The notes beneath the pieces were generated by a model that saw nothing but the letters and a program-made list of their open reading frames with translations, was not told the origin of the DNA and did not search any database. From Gemmatimonadota bacterium (GTDB lineage Bacteria > Gemmatimonadota > Gemmatimonadetes > Palauibacterales > Palauibacteraceae): a stretch of 6,000 bases of DNA. The stretch is from the NCBI GenBank assembly GCA_030598525.1, contig JAUVPT010000110.1, positions 1 to 6,000 on the forward strand. The letters run 5' to 3'. A program made the translations under genes and the position numbers. Below are positions 5,293-6,000 of the stretch, in pieces; position 1 is the first letter of the stretch, and every line of letters starts with the position of its first letter.

Positions 5293-6000
5293 CTCGAACA
5301 CGGGTTCGCCGAGGACATCCATTCTCGGACGGACCCCCAAACCGGGGGCAGTCGGGGCCGCCATCCTCCCGTCCACTCGCCGGGGCGCACCCTCCGCCGT
5401 CTGCACTGTCACGTAGCTGTTGAAATCGGTGGCCGTGAACAGGTGACGGGGCGGAGTGCTGTGGGCCAGGTGCGAGATGGACGCCGTCACGATATCACCA
5501 CCCCACGTGTCCTCGATCGTCATTCCGAGGCCGAGAGATACACACAGGTCCCTGGCCTGGCGTGCCCGCGTGAGTCCACCCAGCTTGCTGATCTTCAGGT
5601 TCACTACGTCAGCAGCGGCATCGGCATGCGCTCTCACGAGCGTGGCCACCGAATCGATGGACTCATCGAGCACGAAGGGGTGGTCGATTCGGCGTCTCAC
5701 TCCCAGGCACTCCTCATACGACGTGCACGGTTGCTCAAAATAGACGTCCACGTCCCGAACGGCCCTTGCGACCCGAAGTGCTTCGTGGCGCAGCCAGCCC
5801 GTGTTCGCGTCGGCGATCAGCACGTCTCCCCTCTTGAGCTCGGCCGCAACGGCCCGAATCCGCTCGACGTCCGTTTCCACGTCCGCGCCCACCTTGAGCT
5901 GGAACCTTCGATAGCCCTCGCGTCGGTAGTCAGCGACCTTCGAGGCCATGTCCTCCGGAGCCTCCTGCGAGATAGCCCGATACAGCACGAAGTCTGGGCC
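5281..6000 (-). CDS. Enolase-superfamily enzyme (muconate-lactonizing/mandelate racemase type), 5' end outside window
   Basis: The visible part is the C-terminal 239 residues or so of a protein that usually has about 360-370. The N-terminal capping domain lies past the right edge. The reading frame stays open to base 6000, and the GTG at 5988 is probably an internal valine, not a start. Barrel features in order are: FQLKVG with the catalytic-lysine position (about 5893-5904); the metal ligand Asp in IADANTGW; the Glu in YFEQP; the Asp in VLDESI; the second acid/base lysine in NLKISKLGG; and MTIEDTWGGDIVTASISHLA. The metal triad and both lysines are present, so an active magnesium-dependent enzyme is expected. 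It would abstract a proton alpha to a carboxylate. The first lysine motif is QxK, not the KxK common in this group. The EDTWGGDIVTA and HLAHSTP stretches recall proline-derivative enzymes such as cis-3-hydroxyproline dehydratase or hydroxyproline betaine epimerase, from memory only. Dipeptide epimerase is an alternative. It converges on the protease gene and shows no functional link to it. Confidence 0.88.
   Translation of the reverse strand, partial: GPDFVLYRAISQEAPEDMASKVADYRREGYRRFQLKVGADVETDVERIRAVAAELKRGDVLIADANTGWLRHEALRVARAVRDVDVYFEQPCTSYEECLGVRRRIDHPFVLDESIDSVATLVRAHADAAADVVNLKISKLGGLTRARQARDLCVSLGLGMTIEDTWGGDIVTASISHLAHSTPPRHLFTATDFNSYVTVQTAEGAPRRVDGRMAAPTAPGLGVRPRMDVLGEPVFEATA

Noticed and set aside
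5281..5988. Treating GTG at 5988 as the true start of the minus-strand enzyme.
   Set aside because: The frame stays open to the window edge, and the protein would lack its whole N-terminal capping domain, so the residue is most likely an internal valine.

Overview
The window is a compact, GC-rich bacterial segment. It holds six protein-coding genes and no RNA genes, insertion sequences or CRISPR. Codon use, Shine-Dalgarno sites, a sigma-54 type promoter and a sigma-54 activator point to a Gram-negative-type bacterium. A sensor kinase carrying c-type haem motifs suggests respiratory metabolism with cytochrome c maturation outside the cytoplasm. Desulfobacterota, Acidobacteriota, Gemmatimonadota or a related uncultured phylum would fit, but the sequence does not settle which.

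Layout, left to right. (1) 4-693 (+): a membrane-anchored protein with a GcvH-like (lipoyl hammerhead) fold. (2) 742-1542 (+): a second GcvH-like protein with a cysteine-rich N-terminal motif. Both lack the lysine that carries lipoate in true GcvH, so neither should be a glycine-cleavage carrier. (3) 1543-1721: an intergenic region with a well-formed -24/-12 (sigma-54) promoter at 1600-1615. (4) 1722-3380 (+): a membrane histidine kinase whose extracytoplasmic domain has one CXXCH and one CX4CH haem-c motif. (5) 3377-4720 (+): an NtrC-family response regulator whose start overlaps the kinase stop (ATGA). (6) 4720-5274 (+): an archaemetzincin-type zinc protease, overlapping the regulator stop by one base (TAGTG). 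(7) 5281-6000 (-): the C-terminal two thirds of an enolase-superfamily enzyme, convergent with the protease and running off the right edge. A hairpin at 5263-5292 contains both stop codons of this convergent pair.

Proposed logic (inference). The kinase reads a redox or gas signal through its covalently bound haems and phosphorylates the regulator. The regulator activates sigma-54 promoters, probably including the one in front of its own operon. The two non-lipoylatable GcvH-like proteins and the co-translated archaemetzincin are candidate outputs or partners. The unusual feature is the combination: paired GcvH relics, a two-haem kinase with a sigma-54 regulator, and a coupled archaemetzincin. 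The enolase-superfamily gene on the other strand looks like an unrelated catabolic neighbour.
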